NCBI RefSeq assembly: GCF_029309835.1 | Contig: NZ_JARJHL010000016.1 | Span: 1 to 64,000 of the forward strand | DNA: 64,000 nucleotides | Source: Paracoccus sp. DMF-8 | GTDB lineage: Bacteria; Pseudomonadota; Alphaproteobacteria; Rhodobacterales; Rhodobacteraceae | Reading direction: 5' to 3' | Shown here: piece by piece, positions 48,078 to 57,159 of the stretch | How positions within the stretch are numbered: the stretch's first letter is position 1 | Layout: each line of letters begins with the position of its first letter | Program-made: the position numbers and the translations under genes | Notes under the pieces: generated by a model | Seen by the model: only the letters and a program-made list of their open reading frames with translations | What the model was told of the DNA's origin: nothing | Database searches by the model: none

Positions 48078-49814
48078 ATGACCACGAACCAGCGTTTCGA
48101 CAAATCCCGCCTGCCGTCGCGGCATGTGACCGAAGGCCCGGCGCGTGCCCCGCATCGCAGCTATTTCTATGCGATGGGCATTTCCGAAGACGAAATCCAC
48201 AGCCCCTGGGTCGGCGTCGCCACCTGCTGGAACGAGGCCGCGCCCTGCAACATCGCGCTGAACCGTCAGGCGCAATCGGTCAAGCAGGGCGTGAAAAAGG
48301 GCGGCGGCTGCCCGCGCGAATTCACCACGATCACCGTCACCGACGGCATCGCCATGGGTCACGAAGGCATGCGGTCGTCGCTGGCCAGCCGGGACGCGAT
48401 TGCCGACACGGTCGAACTGACCATGCGCGGCCATTGCTATGACGCGCTGGTCGGGCTGGCCGGTTGCGACAAGTCGCTGCCGGGGATGATGATGGCGATG
48501 GTGCGGCTGAACGTGCCAAGCGTGTTCATCTATGGCGGCTCGATCCTGCCGGGCAAGCTGAACGGCAAGGACGTCGTCGTGCAGGACGTGTTCGAGGCCG
48601 TGGGCCAGCACGCGGCCGGCAATATGTCGGACGCCGAACTGGAAATTCTGGAACGTGTCGCCTGCCCATCCGCCGGGGCTTGCGGCGGGCAATATACCGC
48701 GAATACCATGGCCTGCGTGTCGGAAGCCATCGGTCTGGCGCTGATGAATTCGTCCGGCGCCCCCGCGCCTTACGAATCGCGCGACCAATACGGCCTTGCC
48801 TCGGGCGAGGCGGTGATGACCCTGATCGAGAAAAACATCCGCGCCCGCGACGTGGTGACCCGCAAGGCGCTGGAAAACGCCGCGCGGGTCGTCGCCTGCA
48901 CCGGCGGCTCGACCAATGCCGGGCTGCATCTGCCCGCGATCGCACATGAGGCCGGGATTGATTTCGACCTGTTCGACGTCTGCGACATCTTCAAGGACAC
49001 CCCCTATTTCGTGAACCTGCGCCCCGGTGGCGATTACGTCGCCAAGGACCTGTTCGAGGTGGGCGGCGTCCCCGTCGTCATGCGCGAATTGCGCAAGGCG
49101 GGGCTGATCCACGAGGATTGCCTCACCGCATCCGGCCGCAGCATGGGCGAGGAACTGGACCTGATCACCCGCGAGGCGGACGGCCGCGTCATCCACCCCG
49201 TCGCCACGCCGATCACCGCAACCGGCGGCGTCGTCGGGCTGAAGGGCAACCTTGCCCCCGACGGGGCCATCGTCAAGGTCGCGGGCATGAGCGCGGAAAG
49301 CCAGGTCTTTACCGGCCCCGCGCTGGTTTTCGAATGCGAGGAAGAGGCGTTCGAGGCCGTCCAGAACCGCGCCTACAGCGAAGGCGATGTCTTTGTCATC
49401 CGCAACGAAGGTCCGGCGGGCGGCCCCGGCATGCGCGAAATGCTGTCCACCACGGCGGCGCTTTCGGGGCAGGGCATGGGCAAAAAGGTCGCGCTGATCA
49501 CCGATGGCCGGTTTTCGGGCGCGACGCGCGGGTTCTGCGTCGGCCATGTCGGGCCCGAGGCCGCGCATGGCGGTCCCATCGCCTTGCTGCGGAACGGCGA
49601 CATGATTACGATTGACGCGATCCGGGGTGAAATCTCGGTCGATATTTCGGATGAGGAATTTGAACGCCGCAGGGCGGAATGGAATGGTGCGCGCCGGACC
49701 GATTATGCGTCGGGCGCCTTGTGGAAATACGCCCAGCTTGTCGGCAAGGCGCGTTACGGGGCGGTCACCCATCCGGGTGCCGCGGCCGAAACCCACGTTT
49801 ACATGGATCAGTAA
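48078..49814 (+). CDS. ilvD: Dihydroxy-acid dehydratase
   Basis: IlvD converts dihydroxy-acids to 2-ketoacids in valine, leucine and isoleucine synthesis, using an Fe-S cluster. The 578-residue product has [31 protein letters not shown] and [18 protein letters not shown] (cluster and active-site cysteines). It also has the C-terminal signature [19 protein letters not shown]. The start at 48078 is the family start and the length is normal. I see no attenuator leader in the 128 bases upstream. Confidence 0.96.
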   Translation: MTTNQRFDKSRLPSRHVTEGPARAPHRSYFYAMGISEDEIHSPWVGVATCWNEAAPCNIALNRQAQSVKQGVKKGGGCPREFTTITVTDGIAMGHEGMRSSLASRDAIADTVELTMRGHCYDALVGLAGCDKSLPGMMMAMVRLNVPSVFIYGGSILPGKLNGKDVVVQDVFEAVGQHAAGNMSDAELEILERVACPSAGACGGQYTANTMACVSEAIGLALMNSSGAPAPYESRDQYGLASGEAVMTLIEKNIRARDVVTRKALENAARVVACTGGSTNAGLHLPAIAHEAGIDFDLFDVCDIFKDTPYFVNLRPGGDYVAKDLFEVGGVPVVMRELRKAGLIHEDCLTASGRSMGEELDLITREADGRVIHPVATPITATGGVVGLKGNLAPDGAIVKVAGMSAESQVFTGPALVFECEEEAFEAVQNRAYSEGDVFVIRNEGPAGGPGMREMLSTTAALSGQGMGKKVALITDGRFSGATRGFCVGHVGPEAAHGGPIALLRNGDMITIDAIRGEISVDISDEEFERRRAEWNGARRTDYASGALWKYAQLVGKARYGAVTHPGAAAETHVYMDQ

Positions 49815-49830
49815 CGATCGGATTGCAGTC

Positions 49831-50616
49831 ATGGCAATGCGCCCACGCAAGTGGTTGGACAGGGTCACAAGAGAACGGGCCTATCGGGGCTGGGCGGATC
49901 TGGCCCGGTCGAAACTGGAATTCGGGCTTTCGCGCCAGCGCGCCCTGCGCGACGAGGCGCTGGCCCTGCGCCGCAAGCTGGACCTGTTCCTGATGCGGAC
50001 AGACCATCGCCGCGATCTGGCCCGCGAAAGCCTGGATGCGCTGCATCTGCCGGTCGGGACGGATTGGCGGTGGCGGCCGATCTTCATGACCTCGACCATC
50101 CGGCCGACGGGGATCGCGGCGCCGGAAAACGGCGAAAGGCTGGGCGAACAGGCGGCGGTCTGGCATGACTGCCCCGAACGCGCGCTGATTCTGGAACAGA
50201 TCGAAAACCTGCGCGCCACCGACCTGTCGCCCTTTGGCCTGCGCCTTGAGGTGTTCGGCTTTGCGGGCAGCTATCTGTCGGTCTCGATCGACCTGCCGGA
50301 CCGGGCGCTGGACGGGCTGACGCGCGAACATATCCTGCGGCTGGAAACCGGGCTGGCGCTGGAACGGCCGATGAATGTCTATGCGCGGCTGAACGTCGCC
50401 AATGGGCCGAACACCGATCAGGTGCTGCACCAGATCGGCGACCTGACGCCCGGCGCACAGCATCAGCATGTCATCGAATTCGATCTGGCCTATACCGAAA
50501 TCAACGAAAAGCGGCTGGAAAAGATCTGGATCGACCTGATATTCGAAGCTCCCTATATGAACGCGCTGGCCATCCGCGAGCTGTTCGTCTCGCGTCATTT
50601 GCGCGCGGATTTCTAG
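49831..50616 (+). CDS. DUF6478-like family protein
   Basis: The 261-residue protein has a helical charged start (WLDRVTRERAYRGWADLARS) and then a beta-rich domain containing GTDWRWRPIFMTSTIRP, FGLRLEVFGFAGSYLSVSIDLP and FDLAYTEINEKRLEKIWIDL. It finishes with FEAPYMNALAIRELFVSRH. This matches the Rhodobacteraceae family I know as DUF6478, of unknown function. There is no signal peptide or membrane segment. It starts 17 bases after ilvD and is followed closely by another small hypothetical gene, probably its operon partner. Confidence 0.6.
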   Translation: MAMRPRKWLDRVTRERAYRGWADLARSKLEFGLSRQRALRDEALALRRKLDLFLMRTDHRRDLARESLDALHLPVGTDWRWRPIFMTSTIRPTGIAAPENGERLGEQAAVWHDCPERALILEQIENLRATDLSPFGLRLEVFGFAGSYLSVSIDLPDRALDGLTREHILRLETGLALERPMNVYARLNVANGPNTDQVLHQIGDLTPGAQHQHVIEFDLAYTEINEKRLEKIWIDLIFEAPYMNALAIRELFVSRHLRADF

Positions 50617-50652
50617 GAAAAATCAGGCGCTCCGCCGGAAAGGATGCCCAAG

Positions 50653-51072
50653 ATGGCAGACAGATTTGAACAGATCGGATTGAAGGGCGGCATCTGGCAG
50701 GGTGTTTTGCACCGCGACGCCCGGCCGGGGCGGGTCATCCTGACCCATCTGGGCGAAACCGTGACTGAGGCCCGCGTGACCGAAGACGGTCCGGGCCACT
50801 GGCGGGTTGCCGTTTCGATCCCGTCGGATCGGATTTCGGACGGTGTCCAGAGCTTTATTCTGGTCGAGGACGGCGGTGCGGGACTGGAGCCGCCGGGGCC
50901 GGGCGCGGATCGGCTGGCCGTCGTGAACCTGTTGGCCGGGGCGGTTCTGGACGAAGATATCCAGGCCGAAATCTCGCTGCTGAAAGCAGAGATCGAATTG
51001 CTGAAACGCGAATTCCGCCGCATGGCTGCCGAGAGGCGATCATCGGGCGATGGGGCCGAGGCGGCAGAGTGA
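50653..51072 (+). CDS. Hypothetical protein with C-terminal coiled coil
   Basis: I do not recognise a named family. The 139-residue protein starts MADRFEQIGLKGGIWQGVL and has a small beta-rich part to about residue 75 (RVILTHLGETVTEARV, HWRVAVSIP). It ends in a leucine-heptad helix, EISLLKAEIELLKREFRR, typical of a coiled coil. A sequence near GGAAAGG sits nine bases before the ATG at 50653; the ATG at 50644 abuts it and is unlikely. Following the DUF6478-like gene by 36 bases, it may work with it. Confidence 0.55.
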   Translation: MADRFEQIGLKGGIWQGVLHRDARPGRVILTHLGETVTEARVTEDGPGHWRVAVSIPSDRISDGVQSFILVEDGGAGLEPPGPGADRLAVVNLLAGAVLDEDIQAEISLLKAEIELLKREFRRMAAERRSSGDGAEAAE

Positions 51073-51127
51073 CGGGGCCAGTGTGACCGGGGCCAAAGTG
51101 ACCGGGGCACAGTGACGGGCACAAACT
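51069..51127. repeat. Degenerate tandem repeat, about 14-base units
   Basis: GTGACGGGGCCA, GTGACCGGGGCCAAA, GTGACCGGGGCACA and GTGACGGGCACAAA follow each other just past the stop at 51072. The rest of the gap to 51282 between these convergent genes shows nothing else I recognise. Confidence 0.7.
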
Positions 51128-51282
51128 GGGACGGGCACGAATTGGCGGGTCCGGCATGTGCTGGCCATCATGGCGTGCCGGGGTGATCCGCTGCCGGTCG
51201 GATCGACGCCGCGCTGATTTTCGGGCATGTCCGGGCGCGATACGACAACACACGGCGGCGGCCCATGGTCGCCACGGGCGTG

Positions 51283-51993
51283 CTATTCCCAATAGTCGTA
51301 GATGCCGACCGTGGCAAAACCCAGCTTGCGATACAGCGCGATTGCGGGGGCGTTCGCGACCGTCACGGCCAGCGCCAGACGGCTGGCACCGGCATCGCGC
51401 GCGACCTTTGCCGCGCCGCGCACGACCCATTCGCCCATGCCCTGACGGCGGGCGTTCGGGGCGACCTCGATTGCGTGGATCATGGCGACATCATCGGCCC
51501 ATGCCAGAAAGGCGGCGGCCACCGGCCAGTCCTTGCTGCGCCCCAGAATCGACATCTTGGGCAGGGTCACGCGGTCCATCGCCGCCTGCCGGGCGGGGGC
51601 GATGCTGCCGCCTTCCCAGATTTCGCGCTGCACCGCCAGCGGCGGCCATGACGGGATCGCGGACAGATAGGGCTGTTCGACCTCGGCCAGCAGGGCGGTC
51701 GGGGCCACCATGACGGCGGTGGGTTTGCCGGGCGACAGGCCCGCGCCCGCCAGCGCATCCTTCAGGGGGGTATCGTCCTGCATGGCGCGAAACAGCACGG
51801 GCTGGTTCCAGTCGCGGTGAATGGCGATGGCGTCGTGGATGCCCTGCGGCGTCCAGCGCTCCAGCGCGCGGGCAGAACCGACGCGCCCGCCGCCGCCCAG
51901 ACCCCGCCCGACGCGGAAACCCCCGGCATCGCGGTATTCGGCGGCAGGCCAGCTTTCTTCAAAGGCGCGGGACAGTTCGGGATCGCGGATCAC
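51283..51993 (-). CDS. GNAT family N-acetyltransferase
   Basis: The 236-residue protein has an atypical N-terminal half and a GNAT domain at the C-terminus. Its motif A region is MIHAIEVAPNARRQGMGEWV (acetyl-CoA loop RRQGMG), followed by GASRLALAVTVANAPAIALY and the final RKLGFATVGIYDYWE. The target is unknown. The GTG start at 51993 overlaps the stop of the CinA-like gene, so the two are coupled. Confidence 0.82.
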   Translation of the reverse strand: MIRDPELSRAFEESWPAAEYRDAGGFRVGRGLGGGGRVGSARALERWTPQGIHDAIAIHRDWNQPVLFRAMQDDTPLKDALAGAGLSPGKPTAVMVAPTALLAEVEQPYLSAIPSWPPLAVQREIWEGGSIAPARQAAMDRVTLPKMSILGRSKDWPVAAAFLAWADDVAMIHAIEVAPNARRQGMGEWVVRGAAKVARDAGASRLALAVTVANAPAIALYRKLGFATVGIYDYWE

Positions 51994-52730
51994 AGGGCCA
52001 GCCTTTCGCGCAGACGGGTCATGGCATCGGTCACGCGCTGACCGTCCAGCCCCCGGATCACAAGGTTCGTGCCATAGCGCTGCCCGCGCTGGAACGGGTA
52101 GGAGCCAAGCGACAGATCGGGGAATTCGCCCGCGACCTCGCGCAGGCCATCGGCCACGTCGGATTCCGGGCGCAGCACCTCCAGCGCCTCGCTGACCGAG
52201 GGGCGGCCGGTGGGCAGTTCCGGCACGATCGCCTCGACCATGGCGCGAAAGACTTCGGGGACGCCGGCCATGACATAGGTGTTGCCGATGTGGAAACCGG
52301 GGGCGGACGAGACCGCGTTTTCAACCAGCGCCGCGCCAAAGGGGATGCGGGCCATGCGCAGGCGGTTTTCCGTGATCTCGACCCCGCGCTCGCCCCAACG
52401 GCGTTCCAGAATGGCGCGGGCCTGCGGGTTGATGTCGATGCCGGTGTCGAAGGCGCGGGCGACCGCGTCGGCGGTGATGTCGTCATGGGTCGGGCCGATG
52501 CCGCCGCTGGTGAACAGCATGTCAAAGGCCCCGCCAAGCGATTTGTCCAGCGCCCGGATCGCGCCGACGATCTGGTCTTCGTCATCGCCCACGGTGCGGA
52601 TCTCGCGCAGGTCGATGCCGATGCTGTTCAGCACCTGCGACAGGTAATGCGCGTTGCCTTCGCGGGTGCGGCCCGACAGGATTTCGTCGCCGATGACCAG
52701 AATGGCTGCGGTGGGGTTGTCCGATTGCAT
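51990..52730 (-). CDS. Competence/damage-inducible protein A-like (molybdopterin-binding fold)
   Basis: This 246-residue protein has the N-terminal CinA/MoaB-like domain: ILVIGDEILSGRTREGNAHY and TVGDDEDQIVGAIRAL, then MLFTSGGIGPTHDDITADAV and YVMAGVPEVFRAMVE. It lacks the C-terminal deamidase domain (PncC) of full CinA, as is common in alphaproteobacteria. The cofactor role is not certain, and similar proteins have been linked to NAD repair. The start at 52730 (MQSDNPTAAIL) is favoured over 52805. Confidence 0.82.
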   Translation of the reverse strand: MQSDNPTAAILVIGDEILSGRTREGNAHYLSQVLNSIGIDLREIRTVGDDEDQIVGAIRALDKSLGGAFDMLFTSGGIGPTHDDITADAVARAFDTGIDINPQARAILERRWGERGVEITENRLRMARIPFGAALVENAVSSAPGFHIGNTYVMAGVPEVFRAMVEAIVPELPTGRPSVSEALEVLRPESDVADGLREVAGEFPDLSLGSYPFQRGQRYGTNLVIRGLDGQRVTDAMTRLRERLAL

Positions 52731-52843
52731 TGCGCTTGGCCTCGATCTGATGGCTGCCTGATGCCAAGGTATAGGTCCGCGCGTGGGGCTGGAACAAGTC
52801 CGCAATGGGGACTATCTGTGTAACAGCAGAAGACGAGGGCAAG

Positions 52844-53647
52844 ATGAACGACGGGCGCGTCACCAAGGAAGGTATCCGGATCCACAACCCCGAGGATTTC
52901 GCGGGGATGCACACGGCGGGCCAGATCACCGCGCGCATCCTGGACGAGGTGGGCGCGATGATCGCGCCGGGCGTGACCACGGGCGAAATCGACGCCTTCA
53001 TCACGCGCCGCGTGGTCGAACTGAATTCGGTCAGCGCGACCATCGGCTATCGCGGCTATCAGCACGCCAGTTGCATCAGCGTGAACCATGTCGTCTGCCA
53101 CGGCATTCCCGGCGAAAAGGTGCTGCGCGACGGCGATATCCTGAACATCGACGTGACGGTGATCCATGACGGCTGGTTCGGCGATTCCAGCCGGATGTAT
53201 GTCGCGGGCAAGACCAACCGCAAGGCAGAGCGGCTGATCGAAGTCACCCATGACAGCCTGATGCGCGGCATCGAGGCGGTGCGCCCCGGCGCCACCTTTG
53301 GCGATATCGGCCAGGCGATCCAGAGCTATGCCGAAAGCCAGCGCATGTCCGTCGTCCGCGATTTCTGCGGCCATGGCATCGGCCGCGTCTTTCACGCGCC
53401 GCCGAACGTGTTGCACTATGGCCGCTCGGGCAAGGGGCCGGTCATCGAAGAGGGCATGTTCTTTACCATCGAGCCGATGATCAACCTTGGCCGCCCGGAA
53501 ACCAAGATCCTCGCCGATGAATGGACCGCCGTGACCCGCGACAAATCGCTGTCGGCCCAGTTCGAACATGCGGTGGGCGTGACCGCCGACGGCTGCGAGG
53601 TCTTTACCCTGTCGCCCGGCGGGGTGTTCATGCCGAAACTTGCTTAG
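52844..53647 (+). CDS. map: Type I methionine aminopeptidase
   Basis: Map removes the initiator methionine from nascent proteins. The 267-residue product shows the metalloprotease ligands in order: D in GDILNIDVTV, D in WFGDSSRMY, H in CGHGIGRVFH, E in FTIEPMI and E near FEHAVGVT. VNHVVCHGIPGEKVL is the conserved substrate-side histidine region. The length and start (MNDGRVTKEGIRI, at 52844) are normal. It runs into the overlapping remnant on the other strand. Confidence 0.95.
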   Translation: MNDGRVTKEGIRIHNPEDFAGMHTAGQITARILDEVGAMIAPGVTTGEIDAFITRRVVELNSVSATIGYRGYQHASCISVNHVVCHGIPGEKVLRDGDILNIDVTVIHDGWFGDSSRMYVAGKTNRKAERLIEVTHDSLMRGIEAVRPGATFGDIGQAIQSYAESQRMSVVRDFCGHGIGRVFHAPPNVLHYGRSGKGPVIEEGMFFTIEPMINLGRPETKILADEWTAVTRDKSLSAQFEHAVGVTADGCEVFTLSPGGVFMPKLA

Positions 53648-53922
53648 GCTGTTCCCAGCCAATGCGACAGGTCACGCCCGATCAGCGCGGCGGTATCGGT
53701 GATATCGTCGCGGTAAAGCGCGTTCAGGCAGGCCATGTCATCGCGATCCGGGCGGGCCAGCGCCGGGTCGCTGCGGTCGGCGTCCTTGTCAAAGAAATGC
53801 AGTTCCTTGTCCGGGGGCAGATACAGGTCGGGCACGGCTTGCAACATGGCATGCAATGCGGTCGTGCCACCCTTCTGGGTGCCGACGATCAGGAAGGATA
53901 CGCGGGGTTTGGCGGCGTCCAT
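53644..53922 (-). pseudogene. Internally deleted sulfotransferase
   Basis: Only 92 residues are encoded. The N-terminus is a complete PAPS-binding loop with flanks (SFLIVGTQKGGTTALHAM, then LYLPPDKELHFFDKDAD). It is then joined in frame to a typical sulfotransferase end (LYRDDITDTAALIGRDLSHW). About 150-180 central residues, including the 3'-phosphate loop and catalytic regions, are missing, so it is probably inactive. The frame has stayed open across the junction, so the deletion may be recent or an assembly collapse. It overlaps map by four bases and lies four bases from the regulator gene upstream. Confidence 0.65.
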
Positions 53923-53926
53923 CGAC

Positions 53927-54946
53927 CTACCGGCGGCGGATCGTGTCGCCGGGGATGAAGGTGGGCGTCAGGGCGACGATGCCATCCTCGGGCGCCTCTT
54001 CCTTCCCCGCGACGATGCGGGCGGCGCGGCGGCCAATGTCGATGCGGCGCGCGTCGGTCGTGGCCAGACGCATCGGCAGCCCGTCCAGCAGCTCGACCGC
54101 GTTGAACCCGGCAAGGCCGATCTGGTTGGGGATGTCCATGCCCTGTTCCATGCACCACAACAACCCGCCCGCGCCGATCATGTCGTTGGAATAATACAGG
54201 AAATCCAGATCTGGCTGGCGTGCCAATATGCGTTGGGTCAGTTCGCGGCCCTTGGCCAGCGACGACCCGCCCTGATAATATTCGCGCGCGGCCAGTTGCA
54301 CGCCCTGTTCGGCCAGACGTTCTTCCAGCCCGGCCAGACGTTTGCGGGCGCGGTGATCCTCGGGCATATGGGTGCCGATAAAGCCGATGCGGCGATAGCC
54401 GGCGGCCAGGATTTCGTCGGCGATGTCAGCCCCCGCCCGGCGGTGCGAGATGCCGACGGCGGTGTCGATCGGTTCGCCGTCGATATCCATGATCTCGATC
54501 ACCGGGATAGCGGCGGCGTCCAGCATCGCCCGCCCGGCCTTGCTGTGTTCCAGCCCGGCCAGAATGACGCCCGAGGGCCGCCAGGACAGCATGTCATACA
54601 GCACCTGATCCTCGCGCGAGGGCGAGTAGTTCGTGACCCCCACCACGGGTTGCAGGCTGGTGTCGTCCAGTTCGGCGGAAATCCCGCCCAGCACCTCGGG
54701 GAAAACCATGTTCGACAGGGATGGGATGATGACCGCGACCAGATTGACGCGCTGGCTGGCCAGCCCGCCCGCGATCTGGTTCGGCACATAGCCAAGCGTC
54801 CGCGCCGCCGTCAGCACCTTTTCCCGCGTCGCCGCCGAAACATCCCCGCGATTGCGCAGCACCCGGCTGACCGTCATCTCGGACACGCCCGCCGCTTCGG
54901 AAACGTCGCGAAGAGTCAGGGGGCGATGCGCGCGTTTTGGGGACAT
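53927..54946 (-). CDS. LacI family transcriptional regulator
   Basis: The 339-residue protein has the LacI helix-turn-helix at its start (LRDVSEAAGVSEMTVSRVL) and hinge helix PNQIAGGLAS. A periplasmic-binding-like effector domain follows (VAVIIPSLSNMVFPEVLGGI, GYRRIGFIGTHMP, IGLAGFNAVEL). The closest family resemblance is to GntR-type gluconate repressors, but the effector is not certain. Sugar-acid transport or metabolism genes are not adjacent. The start at 54946 (MSPKRAHRP) follows the 22-residue unlikely extension from 55012. Confidence 0.85.
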   Translation of the reverse strand: MSPKRAHRPLTLRDVSEAAGVSEMTVSRVLRNRGDVSAATREKVLTAARTLGYVPNQIAGGLASQRVNLVAVIIPSLSNMVFPEVLGGISAELDDTSLQPVVGVTNYSPSREDQVLYDMLSWRPSGVILAGLEHSKAGRAMLDAAAIPVIEIMDIDGEPIDTAVGISHRRAGADIADEILAAGYRRIGFIGTHMPEDHRARKRLAGLEERLAEQGVQLAAREYYQGGSSLAKGRELTQRILARQPDLDFLYYSNDMIGAGGLLWCMEQGMDIPNQIGLAGFNAVELLDGLPMRLATTDARRIDIGRRAARIVAGKEEAPEDGIVALTPTFIPGDTIRRR

Positions 54947-55043
54947 GTCGTGACCGATCCTCAAATAATCATTATCGTTACCTGACCGGGGGTGGCGCGG
55001 CAAGCTTGCCAATCACCCGGCGACGATGCAAAAGGACAACGGC

Positions 55044-55120
55044 GGCCCCGTGGCTCAACTGGATAGAGCAGCCCCCTCCTAAGGGGCAGGTTACAGGTTC
55101 AAGTCCTGTCGGGGTCACCA
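55044..55120 (+). tRNA. tRNA-Arg (CCU anticodon)
   Basis: A 77-base cloverleaf: acceptor GGCCCCG / CGGGGTC (one G-U pair), D-arm GCTCAACTGGATAGAGC, anticodon stem CCCCT/AGGGG with anticodon CCT, T-arm ACAGGTTCAAGTCCTGT and encoded CCA. tRNA-Arg(CCU) genes are frequent integration sites; a mobile relic begins about 180 bases downstream. Confidence 0.95.
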
Positions 55121-55298
55121 GAAAATCCTGCGATTCTGCTAACGAGGCATAAGAGTGCACGATTCCGGGGTTTTTCGTCCACACCCCTGTCAAGCGCCAA
55201 TCTCGGCGCGACAAATAGATCAGAATATCGTGTTGATTTATATTGATATTTTTATGTGAGTTGGCTAATTTCTGGATTTCAGGCCTGCGAAGGCCATT

Positions 55299-56810
55299 TC
55301 ACCGCTTCTCCCTGACAGACGCTGTCAGGAGGACCGGCATCACCTCCTGGCGCAGATAGATCTGGCCGAAATTAAGGCCATCGGGGGCGAATGCCCGGAT
55401 GTCGGATGCCTTCAGCAGCGAAAGAATCGTGTTCCGGTGAAGGCCGGTTTCAGTCTGCATGGTGGTCAGGGTCAGGAATTTTTCATGGAATGAGGCGATA
55501 TGCGCTTCCGTCATCCGAAGCTGTGTCCGCCGGGTGACGGGGTGCAGCGTCTCCAGCGCTTCCGCATGGCGGGCCTCGATCAACGCCTGAAACCGCCGCT
55601 TGTCCCGCAAACCGATGGAACGCGCGAATTCCGCTGCTGAGATGACGCCGGGCAAGGCGTCAACCGCGCGCATCGCGTGATCAGCACGGGCTTTCCGCCA
55701 TCGATCCACCGATGACTTCTGGACCGAGAACCCGTGATAGCCCTCGTCCGTCGCGACCCGACCGATCTGCAAATCGCCCGCACGGATGGCCGAGATGATG
55801 TCGCCGACCGGCATGTGCGCCCGGGCGCTCGCCGCCTGCAAGGCGTTCCCACCCCTGCCCATCTGGAGGAATCGGCACCGACAGCGCCTGCAACTCGGCG
55901 TTCAGGGCGAGACCATCCTGGATCCGCCATTTCAGCTTGATCGACGTGCTTTGTGTCCGGGCTTTCAGAACCCCTCCGCGGATCAGCGCCTCGACCTCAC
56001 CCTTGGTCGCGCCCATGGCCTGTGCGAGACCGATGGCGGTGACCAGCGACGCGACCTCGGCCAGCAATGGCGCGTAGATGTTGGCAGGAAAGGTCCTGCG
56101 GCGGCGCGGTCGGTCATCGCCCGGAGCGAAAGCGCCCGCCTCGGTCAGGAATTGGTCCAGCGCCACCTCCCCGACACCGGTTTCCAGAGAGGCGGTTCTG
56201 ACCGAGTGCAGGCGCCGCTCAGACACCTCGCGGCCTAGCAGAAATTCACCGGGAGCGACCGGCCAGACCGAGAGGATGACCTCGCGCAGGATATCCCGAA
56301 AGATGTCGAACTCGGGCAGATCACGGTAATCATGGCTCAGTTTGACGAAGAGCCATCCGAAGGCTGACGGTGCTTCCACCGCCGCCCGGCTGGCCGTCAC
56401 CGCCAGTTCGTCCAGCGCCTGACGGATCGCGGCCTCGCCCTGCCGCGCATATTCAAAGCCCGCTGCCTGGGCGGCGCGAAGATCCACTTCCGCCTGCCGA
56501 TAGCCGATGTTCCGCGGGCGCAGAAGTTCTATGCCCAGCAGGCGGCAAAAGGCCGTGGCGGCATAGAGCGTGTGCCGGGAAAGCCAGGTCGGGTCCTCAC
56601 CGGTTTCCAGCCTGTGATCCAGCCAGACATCATAGGCCGAGGGTGCCAGTTCCGGCTGTCTGAGCGCGCCGTCGAGAATACGATCGGAAATCCTGCCAAG
56701 TTGGAACTGGATATCCAGCCGCTTCACCGGATCATGCTCTTCCCAGAGAGGAACCAGCGGATGTCGATGGCGCAGGCAGATGGTCACCTCGCGCAACTGC
56801 CAATGCCCGC
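55299..56810 (-). pseudogene. tniQ family transposition protein, N-terminus lost and one frameshift
   Basis: Reading leftwards from about 56810, the frame begins inside a TniQ domain (GHWQLREVTICLRHRHPL, the part after the first zinc cysteines). It continues for about 500 residues to 55299, with a frameshift near 55850. C-terminal segments include AFCRLLGIELLRPRNIGY and SVQKSSVDRWRKARADHA (helix-turn-helix-like), and the ending is LLTASVREKR. TniQ is the target-selection partner of Tn5053- and Tn7-like transposases. The N-terminal zinc-finger region is missing because the DNA switches to IS sequence at about 56806-56813. No tniA/tniB lies nearby. The 178 bases between the tRNA and its end are AT-rich and hold no gene; an imperfect stem (TGTC..GCGCC / GGCGC..GACA) is at 55188-55213. 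Confidence 0.75.
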
Positions 56811-56812
56811 GC

Positions 56813-57159
56813 ATGGCCATACCCATACGCAAGAACGGACGACGATGGCGGCAGGACTGCCCTGCCGCCGCTGTCCGCAACGAGATCCTCCGGGCAACCC
56901 AACGCCTGGGCAGGACCATATGGAGGCGCTGGTCGGGTATCACGCCCGAAGCAGGATCGAAGCCAGGATGCGGTGTCTCAAGGCATTCGGTGAACGCATC
57001 GCATCCAGAGACCCGGACCGCCAGACCGCCGAGATCCATATCCGCGTCGCTCTGATGAACCGATCCAATGCCCTCGGCTCCGCCGAGATCGAACGCGTGG
57101 CATGAAACAAACGGGGAAAGGGGCACCGGCGCTAACACCCTGACTTCTGCAACAACGCC
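56813..57159 (+). mobile_element. 3' remnant of an IS5-family (IS903-like) element
   Basis: The last part of a transposase is encoded on the plus strand: IPIRKNGRRWRQDCPA, NEILRATQRLGRTIWRRWSG in one frame, then YHARSRIEARMRCLKAFGE and RQTAEIHIRVALMNRSNALG in the next, ending at the TGA at 57103. A lost base near 56937 separates the frames. This is the C-terminal DDE part of IS5-type transposases (final catalytic E in RSRIEA). Beyond the stop, the sequence ends ...TTCTGCAACAACGCC at 57159, the complement of GGCGTTGTTGCAGAA, an IS903-like terminal repeat. The left end and the first two thirds are gone, so it cannot move by itself. Confidence 0.75.

Noticed and set aside
48033..49868. Long antisense frame over ilvD
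   Set aside because: It mirrors ilvD almost exactly and has no recognisable domain.
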